Shown here piece after piece: positions 1 to 6,748 of a DNA stretch of 18,710 nt. The DNA is from an uncultured Ruminococcus sp. (lineage in GTDB: Bacteria > Bacillota > Clostridia > Oscillospirales > Ruminococcaceae). The translations under genes and the position numbers were made by a program. The stretch lies in assembly GCA_900540005.1 (NCBI GenBank), contig UQEM01000036.1, positions 1-18,710 of the forward strand, given 5' to 3'. The notes below the pieces were generated by a model. It ran no database searches, was not told where the DNA came from, and was given only the letters and a program-made list of their open reading frames with translations. The stretch's first letter is position 1. Every line of letters starts with the position of its first letter.

Positions 1-4
1 TTTA

Positions 5-55
5 GCGGATTCCAAAGGCAGAGCCTTTGGTGGGGTGTGGGGCAAAGCCCCGCAA
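5..55 (+). repeat. Dispersed intergenic repeat, copy 1
   Basis: About 50 bp containing GGCAGAG followed by GTGGGGTGTGGG and a CAA-rich tail. The same pattern, with roughly four in five bases alike by eye, occurs on the minus strand at 10520-10569. In this copy two small hairpins are intact (12-30 and 39-51), whereas both are degraded in the second copy. It is non-coding and its function is unknown; a REP-like or MITE-like element is the simplest reading. Confidence 0.6.
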
Positions 56-85
56 ACAGCTTTCAGGCGCTCCGCAAAGGGTGAA

Positions 86-148
86 TTCAAAAACAGTCCG
101 GCGGACTGTTTTTGAAGAGGGAACGCCCTGCAAGGGAGGGCGTTCCCT
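86..148. repeat. Two adjacent strong inverted repeats
   Basis: The first dyad pairs 86-100 with 102-116, leaving a one-base centre; as RNA it would form a stem of about 14 bp with a 3-nt loop. The second pairs 118-129 with 137-148 around a 7-nt loop. Together they make back-to-back hairpins. The first has T/A runs in its arms and could stop transcription from either side, but no dedicated gene ends next to it. Confidence 0.6.
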
Positions 149-176
149 TATCAGATCCACGTTTTCTGACAAGCTG

Positions 177-200
177 AGTATACTATTATAATAGTATACT
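177..200. repeat. Perfect 24-bp AT-rich palindrome
   Basis: Positions 177-188 are the exact reverse complement of 189-200. The centre contains overlapping TATAAT hexamers on the two strands (187-192 plus, 185-190 minus). It could be a protein-binding site or an extruding cruciform. A CTGACA hexamer at 166-171 sits only 15 bp from the plus-strand TATAAT, so I do not call a promoter. Confidence 0.55.
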
Positions 201-298
201 GCCGCGGTTATCGAAAAATGACCGCCGATCTTCAAAAATATTATTCGTGACAGTACACTTTATGCGCGTACTGTGTGAAGTGTGCTGGAAACAGGCAC

Positions 299-325
299 AA
301 AAAAGCGGACGCATAAAGCGTCCGC
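299..325 (-). terminator. Rho-independent terminator of ilvE
   Basis: On the minus strand an 8-bp perfect stem (305-312 paired with 318-325) with a 5-nt loop is followed by six T residues (299-304). It lies 25 bp past the ilvE stop codon. The stem core GGACGC/GCGTCC is shared with the prfB terminator. Confidence 0.85.
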
Positions 326-350
326 CATTTATCTATTACTTAATTGCCGA

Positions 351-1418
351 TCATTCAACGGGAACTACCCAGCCGAATGTATCCTCGATCTTGCCCCACT
401 GGATACCTGTCATTGTATCGTAGAGCATCTGTGAGATCTTGCCGATCTTGTTGTCGTTGATCTCCATGACCTTATCCTTCCACTTGAGATGACCTACAGG
501 TGAAATTACTGCGGCAGTACCTGTGCCGAATACTTCGTCAAGCTTGCCTGCGTCATAAGCATCAGCGATCTCCTGAATATCGATCCTTCTCTCCTCGACC
601 TCGATACCCTTTGACTTACATACCTCAATCGCGGACTTTCTTGTGATTCCGGGGAGGATAGAGCCCTGAAGCATAGGAGTAACAACCTTGCCGTCGATAA
701 CGAAGAAGATGTTCATTGCGCCAACTTCCTCAATGTATCTCTGCTCAACGCCGTCAAGCCAGAGAACCTGCGAGTAATTCTGCTTGTGAGCCTCGTCCTG
801 ACCGATGAGTGAAGCAGCGTAGTTTCCGCCTGTTTTAGCAAAGCCCATACCGCCTCTTACTGCGCGGACATACTTGCTCTCAACGTAGATATTTACGGGA
901 TTAAGACCGCTCTCATAGTAAGCGCCGGAGGGTGAGAGAATTATCATAAAGTAGTACTGTGCGCCGGGCTTAACACCGAGGAACGGGTCGATAGCGATGA
1001 TAAAAGGTCTTATGTAGAGCGACTCGCCTTCCTTGGAAGGAACCCAGTCCTTTTCGATTTTAAGAAGTTCCATGAGGCACTTCATGCCAAGCTCCTCGGG
1101 AAGCTCAGGGATAACGAGTCTCTTATTGGAGTTATTGAGTCTCTTGAAGTTTTCCATAGGGCGGAAAAGCTGAACCTTGCCCTCAGCCGTTCTGTATGCT
1201 TTCAGGCCCTCGAAAACTGTCTGACCGTAGTGGAAACACATTGCGGCAGGAGAAAGTGAGATATCGCCGTAGGGACGAATCTCAGGATCATGCCAGCCCT
1301 GACCCTCATCGTAGGGCATAATGAGCATATAGTCTGTAAAGATGTGACCGAATCCGAGCTTATCGCCGGGCTGCGGCTTTGCCTTTAAAGTTTCTGCTTT
1401 TGTGAACTTGATTTCCAT
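351..1418 (-). CDS. ilvE: Branched-chain amino acid aminotransferase
   Basis: A 355-residue fold-type IV PLP enzyme that exchanges amino groups between leucine, isoleucine or valine and 2-oxoglutarate, the last step of branched-chain amino acid synthesis, in the cytoplasm. Family signatures visible are [13 protein letters not shown] (residues 64-76), the PLP lysine K195 in [16 protein letters not shown], and the [11 protein letters not shown] segment after it. The length is normal for the long (class II) IlvE form. I place the start at the ATG at 1418: a TTG three codons upstream also extends the frame, but AGAGG lies 9 nt before the ATG. It is preceded by a small membrane-protein ORF and closes with its own terminator, so the two probably share one transcript. 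The assignment is firm. Confidence 0.95.
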   Translation of the reverse strand: MEIKFTKAETLKAKPQPGDKLGFGHIFTDYMLIMPYDEGQGWHDPEIRPYGDISLSPAAMCFHYGQTVFEGLKAYRTAEGKVQLFRPMENFKRLNNSNKRLVIPELPEELGMKCLMELLKIEKDWVPSKEGESLYIRPFIIAIDPFLGVKPGAQYYFMIILSPSGAYYESGLNPVNIYVESKYVRAVRGGMGFAKTGGNYAASLIGQDEAHKQNYSQVLWLDGVEQRYIEEVGAMNIFFVIDGKVVTPMLQGSILPGITRKSAIEVCKSKGIEVEERRIDIQEIADAYDAGKLDEVFGTGTAAVISPVGHLKWKDKVMEINDNKIGKISQMLYDTMTGIQWGKIEDTFGWVVPVE

Positions 1419-1483
1419 ACAATTCAACCTCTTTTAAAATTAGTGTAGTTATAAGAAACTTCGGCGCCATTGCCTAAGTTGCT

Positions 1484-1615
1484 TTAATCAGTTACCGAGA
1501 AGTAATTTTTCTCATAGATGCGCTTGCATATAATAATTGCCGCAGCAGCAGCTCCTGCCGCGATAAGAGACGCGCAGACAGAAAGGGCAATAACGATCTT
1601 TCCTCTTTTAGTCAT
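1484..1615 (-). CDS. 43-residue single-pass membrane micro-protein
   Basis: This short frame has an excellent AAGGAGG ribosome binding site 7 nt before its ATG and a near-consensus promoter upstream. The product starts MTKRGKIVIALSV, runs through an Ala/Ile-rich hydrophobic stretch (about residues 7-29) and ends with a charged tail, CKRIYEKNYFSVTD. The positive N-terminus and the following hydrophobic core suggest a single transmembrane helix or an uncleaved signal anchor. It ends 65 bp before the ilvE start with no terminator between, so co-transcription with ilvE is likely. I do not recognise a family. A leader-peptide role is conceivable, but there is no run of Leu, Ile or Val codons typical of an ilv attenuator and no obvious competing hairpins. 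Confidence 0.65.
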   Translation of the reverse strand: MTKRGKIVIALSVCASLIAAGAAAAAIIICKRIYEKNYFSVTD

Positions 1616-1655
1616 AAAATGTCCTCCTTTTTAAAGATTACTTCACTTATTATTC

Positions 1656-1684
1656 ATTATATCACACAGTTTTGAATAAAGCAA
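1656..1684 (-). promoter_or_regulatory. Promoter for micro-ORF and ilvE
   Basis: On the minus strand TTGCTT (1679-1684), a 17-bp spacer and TATAAT (1656-1661) form a sigma-A promoter. The -10 is preceded by TGA, giving an extended TGnTATAAT. It lies about 40 bp upstream of the micro-ORF start. Confidence 0.7.
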
Positions 1685-1716
1685 TAGTGCATTGAAAATT
1701 TTCTTGGCAAAATCTT

Positions 1717-1753
1717 AAAAAAGACCTGTCCGTTTTCAGGTGGACAGGTCTTT
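1717..1753 (-). terminator. Rho-independent terminator of the GH10 xylanase
   Basis: A perfect 12-bp stem (1720-1731 with 1742-1753) and 10-nt loop are followed on the minus strand by a T-run (1717-1722). It begins 6 bp after the xylanase stop codon. Confidence 0.88.
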
Positions 1754-1759
1754 GAACTT

Positions 1760-3721
1760 TTATTCGATCGGAAGTTCGATAAGTCCGACAACCTTTTTCT
1801 GTACAGAAAGTGCGTCAGCGGTGGTAACTCCGTCACGGCTGAGATTGCAGTCAGCGTTTATCATGCCCTGCTCGGTAATATGAGTGGGATCGGTTCCGTC
1901 AACTCCGTATTTATCCGTGTTTGCAAGTGCCTGAAGTATCATAACAGCATCTGAAACGTCAACCTTTTCGTCGCAGTTTGCGTCACCGTACAAAATGTCT
2001 CCGCCGGTAGTTGTGGTGGTTGCATCTGTTGTTGTAGTGGTAGTCGAAGCTGCGGTCGTTGTGGTCGTAGTTGTGGGCTGGTCATAGTCAATGCCGTCAA
2101 CTATCTGATAATATGAAGGCTTTGCAGTGTAGTCCTCATTAAAGAGAAGCGGATACTTTGAAGATCTCCAGCTCTGATCGTCTGTAGTTCCCCATACTAC
2201 TACTGCGGAGATATTGTCGGCATACTTGACAATAGCGTCCATGATATCGCTGTAGTACTTAGCCTGCTCGTCAAAGAGTGTGTTGTCGTTTACAGTAACG
2301 TCAAGCTCGGTGATCTGAACATCGAGTCCTGTTTCGGTGAATGCCTTTAGAGCCTTTTCATACGCGCTTACAGACGGGAATGCGTCGCTTCCTGAACGTG
2401 CATCAAGGTGAGACTGCATACCGATACCGTCAATGAGTCCCTTTTCCTTGAGCTCGTTTGCCATTTCAATGATAGCTTCTGTTTTCTGCGGCATATACTC
2501 GTTGAAGTCGTTGTAGTAGAGCTTTGTTCCCTCGGGAGCGTACTTTCTTGCGTACTCAAATGCGTAGGGAATGAACGAATTATCGCCGAATACAGCAGTC
2601 CAGCCGGAGAGATTTCCCTGCGGAGCCTGCTCATAGGTTCCGGGCCTTCTCGGCTGACCGTCATCGAGCCATGCCTCGTTTACAACGTCCCAAGCGTAGA
2701 AGTCAACATCGGGATATTCTTCGCCGAGAACTTCAAAAACGCCCTTGATGTAGCTCTCCATACGGGCAAGCATTGTCTCCTTATCGACATAGTCGCCGTT
2801 CTCGTCATAGTTCTCCTTGAAGAACCAGCCGGGAGTCTGGCTGTGCCATACAAGAACGTGACCTCTTACAGAGATATTGTTGTCTCTTGCAAAGTTAAGC
2901 ACTGTTCTTGCGCTGTTGTTGAGCTTTACGGAAACTTCGCCCTCGTTGCCTGCCTCTGCGTTTGCGATACAGCCTGCCTTATCGAGCATATTCTCGGGCT
3001 TGAGTTCGTTTCCGAGCGTAATGCTGTTGAAGTGCTTGAGGATAAGTTCCTTTGTAGCCGACGGAGCAAGTTCGCTCTCGGTAACGGCTGTTCCGAACTT
3101 GAAATATTTTGCGTAAACGTCCTTTAAGCCAGCAATATCGCTTTCTGGATGAGTCTCCGGCTCTGCCTCGATAGAGAAGTCGTCAACATAGAGGTCTGCG
3201 CCGTCGCTTCCCTCGATGTAGAGGTAAGTAGAACCTTCGGTCTGTGATAAGGTGAACTTTGTAGAGATAGTTATCCAATCGCCCTGAGAAACGCCCTTCG
3301 CAAGATTTGAGTAGGAAGCATTGCCCTCAGCGTCGTTTTTCTGCATTGAGATATTGACAGTGTTGTACCATGCAGTCTTGACCTTTGCAGAAACCTTGTA
3401 CTTTACGCCCGGTTCAAGTATGGTATCAACTCTTATCTGTGGGCCGTTCCAGTTATTGGTTCTGCCTGTTACAGCCATAACGTTGCCCTGCTCGCTGTCT
3501 ACATAAGCCGAGATAACGCTGGTATCGGTGTCGCCTCTCTTTGAGAAAGCCGAAACATCGCCGTCCTCAAAGTCATAGAAATAGCTTGCGGCATCGGCAC
3601 TTTTTACAGAACCGAGCGAGATCCCGGACGGACTTGCCGCATAAACTGATGATGAAGCTGCACACATCATGACTGCACTCATGATACCTGCGGCAAGCTT
3701 CTTTGCTTTTTTGCCTTTCAT
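1760..3721 (-). CDS. Secreted CBM22-GH10 endo-xylanase with dockerin
   Basis: A 653-residue modular endo-1,4-beta-xylanase that cuts the xylan backbone outside the cell. In order: a signal peptide (1-29, cleavage near VYAA); a CBM22-type carbohydrate-binding module (about 46-187, starting YFYDFEDGD and ending DLYVDDFSIE); a GH10 catalytic barrel (about 195-545); a Thr-rich linker (550-573); and a type I dockerin (about 576-653). In GH10, WDVVNEAW carries the acid/base E349 and ITELDV the nucleophile E472; RGHVLVWHSQTPGWF (286-300) is also classic. The dockerin has two calcium-loop segments, GDANCDEKVDVSDA and NADCNLSRDGVTTADA, implying docking to a cohesin scaffold. GGAGG lies 7 nt before the ATG. 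It has its own promoter and terminator, so it is monocistronic. Confidence 0.95.
   Translation of the reverse strand: MKGKKAKKLAAGIMSAVMMCAASSSVYAASPSGISLGSVKSADAASYFYDFEDGDVSAFSKRGDTDTSVISAYVDSEQGNVMAVTGRTNNWNGPQIRVDTILEPGVKYKVSAKVKTAWYNTVNISMQKNDAEGNASYSNLAKGVSQGDWITISTKFTLSQTEGSTYLYIEGSDGADLYVDDFSIEAEPETHPESDIAGLKDVYAKYFKFGTAVTESELAPSATKELILKHFNSITLGNELKPENMLDKAGCIANAEAGNEGEVSVKLNNSARTVLNFARDNNISVRGHVLVWHSQTPGWFFKENYDENGDYVDKETMLARMESYIKGVFEVLGEEYPDVDFYAWDVVNEAWLDDGQPRRPGTYEQAPQGNLSGWTAVFGDNSFIPYAFEYARKYAPEGTKLYYNDFNEYMPQKTEAIIEMANELKEKGLIDGIGMQSHLDARSGSDAFPSVSAYEKALKAFTETGLDVQITELDVTVNDNTLFDEQAKYYSDIMDAIVKYADNISAVVVWGTTDDQSWRSSKYPLLFNEDYTAKPSYYQIVDGIDYDQPTTTTTTTAASTTTTTTDATTTTTGGDILYGDANCDEKVDVSDAVMILQALANTDKYGVDGTDPTHITEQGMINADCNLSRDGVTTADALSVQKKVVGLIELPIE
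1996..2075 (-). repeat. Low-complexity Thr-codon linker tract
   Basis: ACN codons repeated with few interruptions encode the Thr-rich inter-domain linker of the xylanase (residues 550-573). This is typical of ruminococcal secreted glycosidases. It is a likely site of length variation between strains. Confidence 0.75.
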
Positions 3722-3791
3722 GCTGATTCCTCCATAAATATAAAAATGTTGTAAGGTTACTGCCGCACGATCGCACGGCGTTGATAGTCAC

Positions 3792-3820
3792 ATTTTAACA
3801 TATTATTTCATAAAAGTCAA
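3792..3820 (-). promoter_or_regulatory. Promoter of the GH10 xylanase
   Basis: TTGACT (3815-3820), a 17-bp spacer and TAAAAT (3792-3797) on the minus strand, with a TGT just before the -10. Each hexamer matches consensus at five of six positions. It lies about 70 bp upstream of the start codon, leaving a leader of moderate length. Confidence 0.82.
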
Positions 3821-3831
3821 TGCATTGTTAA

Positions 3832-3856
3832 CAACTTCGCAATAAATGAGAAGTTG
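3832..3856. promoter_or_regulatory. Dyad upstream of the xylanase -35 box
   Basis: A 7-bp inverted repeat, CAACTTC (3832-3838) and GAAGTTG (3850-3856), with 11 bp between. It sits 12 bp upstream of the -35. A 10-bp palindrome TTGTTAACAA lies between it and the promoter. The position suits an activator or repressor site; it is only a candidate, since 7-bp dyads arise by chance. Confidence 0.3.
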
Positions 3857-3889
3857 CGCAAAAACGCGGCAGTCTTTCACATTAAGGTT

Positions 3890-4504
3890 TTACTTGACAA
3901 GTTCGCGTATTCTGAGCGTTGCGCCGAGTTTCTCGCATATCGCGCGTGAAGCCTCTATCTGCTCGGGCGGTATAACGTCAACTATCGACATCATGACCTT
4001 GGCGCTGCCCTCCTTTACGCAGTCGGCTGTGAACTTCTGCATTGCTTCAAAAGCATCGGGGAACTTTGGGCGTGTTACCTTCATGTACTCCTCTTTTGTA
4101 CCTGCATTGAGGCTAACCGAGATAATATCAAGCGCGCGGCAGAGTTCAGCCGCAATGCTCCTGCCGTTTATGAGGTCGCCGAGACCGTTGGTGTTCACCC
4201 TGAGTTTTATATTGCTGTCCCTTTTGCGCAGGTAAGCTGCGACTTCCAGCATAACTCCGAGGCGCTCGGTAGGCTCGCCGTAGCCGCAGAATACCACTTC
4301 ATTGTACTTTGTAAGGTCACGCTTGCCGAGGTCTGTGAATATTTCCTCAAGGCTCGGCTCGTGCTCCAGCCAGAGAGGGTCGGAACCGTAAGCTCCGTCC
4401 GCGTTATTTCGTATACAGAACGTACACGCGCAGGGACATTTATTTGTCAGGTTGAGGTAGAGGTTCTTATCCACCTCATAAGAGATCGTCATTGACTTTT
4501 TCAT
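3890..4504 (-). CDS. TatD-associated radical SAM protein
   Basis: A short (204-residue) radical SAM enzyme. The cluster-binding motif CX3CX2C is C23, C27 and C30 in NLTNKCPCACTFC; the SAM-contacting segment reads VVFCGYGEPTERL, and LRVNTNGLGD and ISVSLNAG follow as in the core barrel. Length and wording match the family annotated as TatD family nuclease-associated radical SAM protein, whose substrate is, to my knowledge, unknown. A TatD gene does occur in this window, about 3.2 kb away on the other strand, rather than adjacent. AAGGAAGG precedes the ATG by about 6 nt. It follows alr on the same strand, with a strong inverted repeat between. Radical SAM is certain; the TatD-linked subfamily is likely. 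Confidence 0.85.
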   Translation of the reverse strand: MKKSMTISYEVDKNLYLNLTNKCPCACTFCIRNNADGAYGSDPLWLEHEPSLEEIFTDLGKRDLTKYNEVVFCGYGEPTERLGVMLEVAAYLRKRDSNIKLRVNTNGLGDLINGRSIAAELCRALDIISVSLNAGTKEEYMKVTRPKFPDAFEAMQKFTADCVKEGSAKVMMSIVDVIPPEQIEASRAICEKLGATLRIRELVK

Positions 4505-4567
4505 TATAATCCTTCCTTTTCAACAAGTTAGAACCTGTGCACATAGAATTTGTGTGCGGACAGATCC

Positions 4568-4608
4568 TTAAGGCAATACCGCACAAGCTCTGTGCGGTAT
4601 TGCCTTAA
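4568..4608. repeat. Perfect 18-bp inverted repeat, TTAA-ended element
   Basis: TTAAGGCAATACCGCACA (4568-4585) and its exact reverse complement (4591-4608) flank a 5-nt loop. The alr stop codon TAA (4605-4607) is part of the right arm. No T-tract follows on either strand, so it is not a canonical terminator, although the hairpin could still stop or stabilise the alr transcript. The same 18-mer recurs at 18555-18572, which points to a dispersed miniature element. Confidence 0.75.
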
Positions 4609-5741
4609 TCAATGTAAATTCTCGGAACGCGCTTGGAAATTCCGCAAACCACCTCGTATCCGATAGTTCCGTACATCGCCGCAAGGTCGTCAGCCGTGAT
4701 GATATCGTCTCCGTCACGTCCGATGAGCGTTACGATATCGCCCGACTGAGCCTCGGGAACGTCCGAAACATCTATCATGAGCTGATCCATGCATACTCTG
4801 CCGACAATTTTGCAGCGCTTGCCGTGAACGAGCATTTCTCCCTTTGAGGAGAGAAGTCTCGAATAGCCGTCAGCATATCCCACCGTCACGGTAGCGATAC
4901 GCATTTCCTTATCCGCGGTGAAAGTCCTGCCGTAGCTTATGCACGCTCCTGCCCCGACTGTCTTGACTTGGGAGATCACCGCCTTTACCTCCATTATCGG
5001 CTTGAGGCCGTCAGGTATCTCAAGCGAGATATCGGGATGCAGTCCGTAGAGGATTATTCCCGCTCTTGAAAGAGTACTGCGCGAACTGTTACGGTAACAG
5101 GTCGCCGCGCTGTTCATAAAGTGAACGTGCGTAAGTCTTATACCCATTCTGTCAAGCGCGTCATAGGTATCGGTAATGAACTCCTGCTGTTTGTCGGTAT
5201 AGGCGATATTGTCGGGAGAATCGCTGTCGGCTACGGCAAAATGGGTGTAGATACCCTCGACCGACAGCTTATCTATCTTCATCATCTGCGCTATCTCGTC
5301 AGCGCACTCCTGCGGAGTATCGTGTCTGAGTCCGATCCGTCCCATGCCCGTATCTATCTTTATATGGCAGCGTATCGGCTCGGGAGTATTCTTCGTGAGC
5401 GCAAGGGCATATTCGGTCGAGACCACGCCCTGAATGATGTTGTACATGGCTATCTCGTGGGCATACTCGGGCGGGGTATAGCCGAGTATCAGTATATCCG
5501 CATCAGGTGCAAAAGACCTTACCGCGATAGCTTCGTCAAGATTTGAGACGGCAAAATATCTTACGCCGCACTTCTCGGCAAGACACCTTACAACGTGCTC
5601 ATCGCCGTGACCGTATGCGTCAGCCTTGACTACCGCCATTATCTCGGTCGGAGGCGAATTCAGCCCCTTTATTATCTCGACATTTTTTCTGAGCTGAGCG
5701 AGCGACACCTCTGCCCACGCTCTCTTTAAATATGGTTTCAT
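4605..5741 (-). CDS. alr: Alanine racemase
   Basis: A 378-residue PLP-dependent racemase making D-alanine for peptidoglycan, cytoplasmic. The PLP lysine is K39 in AVVKADAYGHG. The second catalytic base is Y270 in ACISYGRTF. KIDTGMGRIG (128-137), HFMNSAAT and SRAGIILYG are further family blocks, and GRVCMDQLMIDVS marks the C-terminal domain. Length is normal. AGGAAAGG lies about 12 nt before the ATG; an earlier ATG 10 nt upstream is out of frame. The gene is divergent from the SLOG gene and followed by the radical SAM gene. Its stop codon falls inside the TTAA-ended inverted repeat, suggesting the element landed exactly at the 3' end. Confidence 0.95.
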   Translation of the reverse strand: MKPYLKRAWAEVSLAQLRKNVEIIKGLNSPPTEIMAVVKADAYGHGDEHVVRCLAEKCGVRYFAVSNLDEAIAVRSFAPDADILILGYTPPEYAHEIAMYNIIQGVVSTEYALALTKNTPEPIRCHIKIDTGMGRIGLRHDTPQECADEIAQMMKIDKLSVEGIYTHFAVADSDSPDNIAYTDKQQEFITDTYDALDRMGIRLTHVHFMNSAATCYRNSSRSTLSRAGIILYGLHPDISLEIPDGLKPIMEVKAVISQVKTVGAGACISYGRTFTADKEMRIATVTVGYADGYSRLLSSKGEMLVHGKRCKIVGRVCMDQLMIDVSDVPEAQSGDIVTLIGRDGDDIITADDLAAMYGTIGYEVVCGISKRVPRIYID

Positions 5742-5765
5742 TGTCTGTCATATCCTTTCCTGAAC

Positions 5766-5798
5766 GCTGCCGAGGCGCTGAGACCGGTCTCAGGCAGC
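5766..5798 (-). promoter_or_regulatory. Compound hairpin in the alr leader
   Basis: A perfect 16-bp palindrome (5778-5793, CTGAGACCGGTCTCAG) is nested inside outer arms GCTGCC (5766-5771) and GGCAGC (5793-5798), with a one-sided 7-nt bulge. It lies 25-57 bp upstream of the alr start, between the two divergent genes. It may be an operator or a leader hairpin; no known riboswitch is recognised. Confidence 0.4.
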
Positions 5799-5837
5799 AG
5801 CAACTATTAAAATTTTATTACAAGGCTCAAATTTTTC

Positions 5838-5866
5838 TTGAAATAAAAAGCCGTGTATGTTATAAT
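5838..5866 (+). promoter_or_regulatory. Promoter of the SLOG gene
   Basis: TTGAAA (5838-5843), a 17-bp spacer and TATAAT (5861-5866), with TGT before the -10. It lies about 40 bp upstream of the ATG at 5908, which is preceded by GGAGG (5897-5901) at a 6-nt spacing. Confidence 0.85.
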
Positions 5867-5907
5867 TGATAATATATGGTCAACGACGCGTTTATCGGAG
5901 GTAAAGT

Positions 5908-6603
5908 ATGCTTTTTTCACTTGATTCGGGACTTCCCGTAAGTACAAAGCTCCCCGAGGATCATGACCCTGAGCGGACTGTCTGTTTCACGGGACACCGC
6001 GAAAAGAGTATCCAGCCTTTTGAGGGGAATCCGCTGTACCGTCCGCTGACGGTCTCGGCGGTAAAACTCATGATATACCGCTGCATAGACCTCGCTGTCG
6101 GGCAGGGCTACAACTGCTTCATAAGCGGCCTTGCAACAGGCACAGACCTGTGGGCTGCCGAATACGTCATGAAGAAAAAACTCAGCGGCAAAAAACTCTC
6201 CCTCATCGGTGCTATCCCGTATCTGCGCCACGCAGAACGCTTTCCACAGGACTATAAGATCATTCTGCGCGATGTCGAAAAATGCGCCGACTGCCTTGTG
6301 ACTGTCAGCGATTCGCCGAATATCACCTACGGAAAAGGCAGCGGAAACGTCTCACAGTCGCTTTACCGCGACAGGAACTACTTCATGGTGGATAATTCCT
6401 CCGCCGTCATCGCCTTTTTCAACAGCAGCGAGTTCAAATCGGGAACGTACCAGACATTGTCATACGCCGAAAGAAACGGCAAAAGCATCTGCCGCTTCGG
6501 ACTTGGCGACATCTTCCGCCTGATGTCCGGCACTGAACCTGATATGCGGAAAATAGCGCGAAAGATAGCCTCGGTCGAAGGTTTCCCCGACCTTGTTCTG
6601 TAG
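5908..6603 (+). CDS. SLOG-family (DUF1273/YpsA-like) protein
   Basis: A 231-residue cytoplasmic protein with a Rossmann-like SLOG fold. Visible family markers are VCFTGHRE (25-32), the glycine-rich FISGLATGTDLWAAE (71-85), which in this superfamily forms the ligand pocket, and NYFMVDNSSAVIAFF (157-171). SLOG proteins are thought to bind nucleotide or ADP-ribose-type ligands; the ligand here is unknown. It has its own promoter and no obvious partner, being divergent from alr and separated by 278 bp from the LCP-like gene. No transmembrane segment or signal is seen. Family assignment is good; function remains open. Confidence 0.82.
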   Translation: MLFSLDSGLPVSTKLPEDHDPERTVCFTGHREKSIQPFEGNPLYRPLTVSAVKLMIYRCIDLAVGQGYNCFISGLATGTDLWAAEYVMKKKLSGKKLSLIGAIPYLRHAERFPQDYKIILRDVEKCADCLVTVSDSPNITYGKGSGNVSQSLYRDRNYFMVDNSSAVIAFFNSSEFKSGTYQTLSYAERNGKSICRFGLGDIFRLMSGTEPDMRKIARKIASVEGFPDLVL

Positions 6604-6627
6604 CCGCCGCAGTACGGCATATATAAC

Positions 6628-6655
6628 ATTATATCACATTCGCGGGATTTTGCAA
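6628..6655 (-). promoter_or_regulatory. Possible antisense promoter beyond the SLOG gene
   Basis: TTGCAA (6650-6655), a 16-bp spacer and a perfect TATAAT (6628-6633) on the minus strand, with the same TGTGATATAAT string as the ilvE and GH74 promoters. It would transcribe into the 3' end of the SLOG gene in antisense. No convincing minus-strand ORF follows at once. Confidence 0.4.
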
Positions 6656-6668
6656 GTGATTTTAACAT

Positions 6669-6748
6669 TTATCCACCATTTTCAACCAAGTGTTGAATCG
6701 TGTGTTTAAACATTCATGGGGAGAATTAAATGTTGAAAATGTGGAAAA
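6669..6748. promoter_or_regulatory. Inverted DnaA-box-like sites in AT-rich DNA
   Basis: TTATCCACCATTTTCAAC (starting at 6669) and, facing it, the reverse complement TTTTCCACATTTTCAAC (ending at 6748) form an interrupted inverted repeat. Each begins with a 9-mer close to the DnaA box TTATCCACA: TTATCCACC has one mismatch, and TTTTCCACA fits TTWTNCACA. Further TGTTGAA units lie between and after them. No replication gene is adjacent. Confidence 0.4.

Larger units (their letters stand above)
1..298. other. Gene-free left edge rich in dyad symmetry
   Basis: I see no credible gene here. The longest frame (minus, 2-235) runs straight through hairpins and a dispersed repeat and has no ribosome binding site. 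The region holds successive inverted repeats: 12-30 (8-bp arms), 39-51 (5-bp arms), 86-116 (15-bp arms around one base), 118-148 (12-bp arms, 7-nt loop), and a perfect 24-bp palindrome at 177-200. A weaker 7-bp-arm dyad lies at 250-274. Most are not followed by a T-tract, so they look more like intergenic repeat modules than ordinary terminators. Confidence 0.7.

Noticed and set aside
2..235. 77-codon minus-strand frame at the left edge
   Set aside because: It runs through hairpins and the dispersed repeat, has no ribosome binding site and its peptide mirrors the repeat sequence.
1419..1483. Possible ilv leader-peptide attenuator or T-box before ilvE
   Set aside because: No run of branched-chain codons, no T-box sequence and no competing terminator hairpin is present.
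1996..2075. Possible CRISPR or tandem repeat
   Set aside because: It is simply repeated Thr codons of the xylanase linker; no spacer structure exists.
2408..3127. 239-codon plus-strand frame
   Set aside because: It lies wholly antisense to the GH10 catalytic domain, whose motifs are intact; codon bias explains the open frame.
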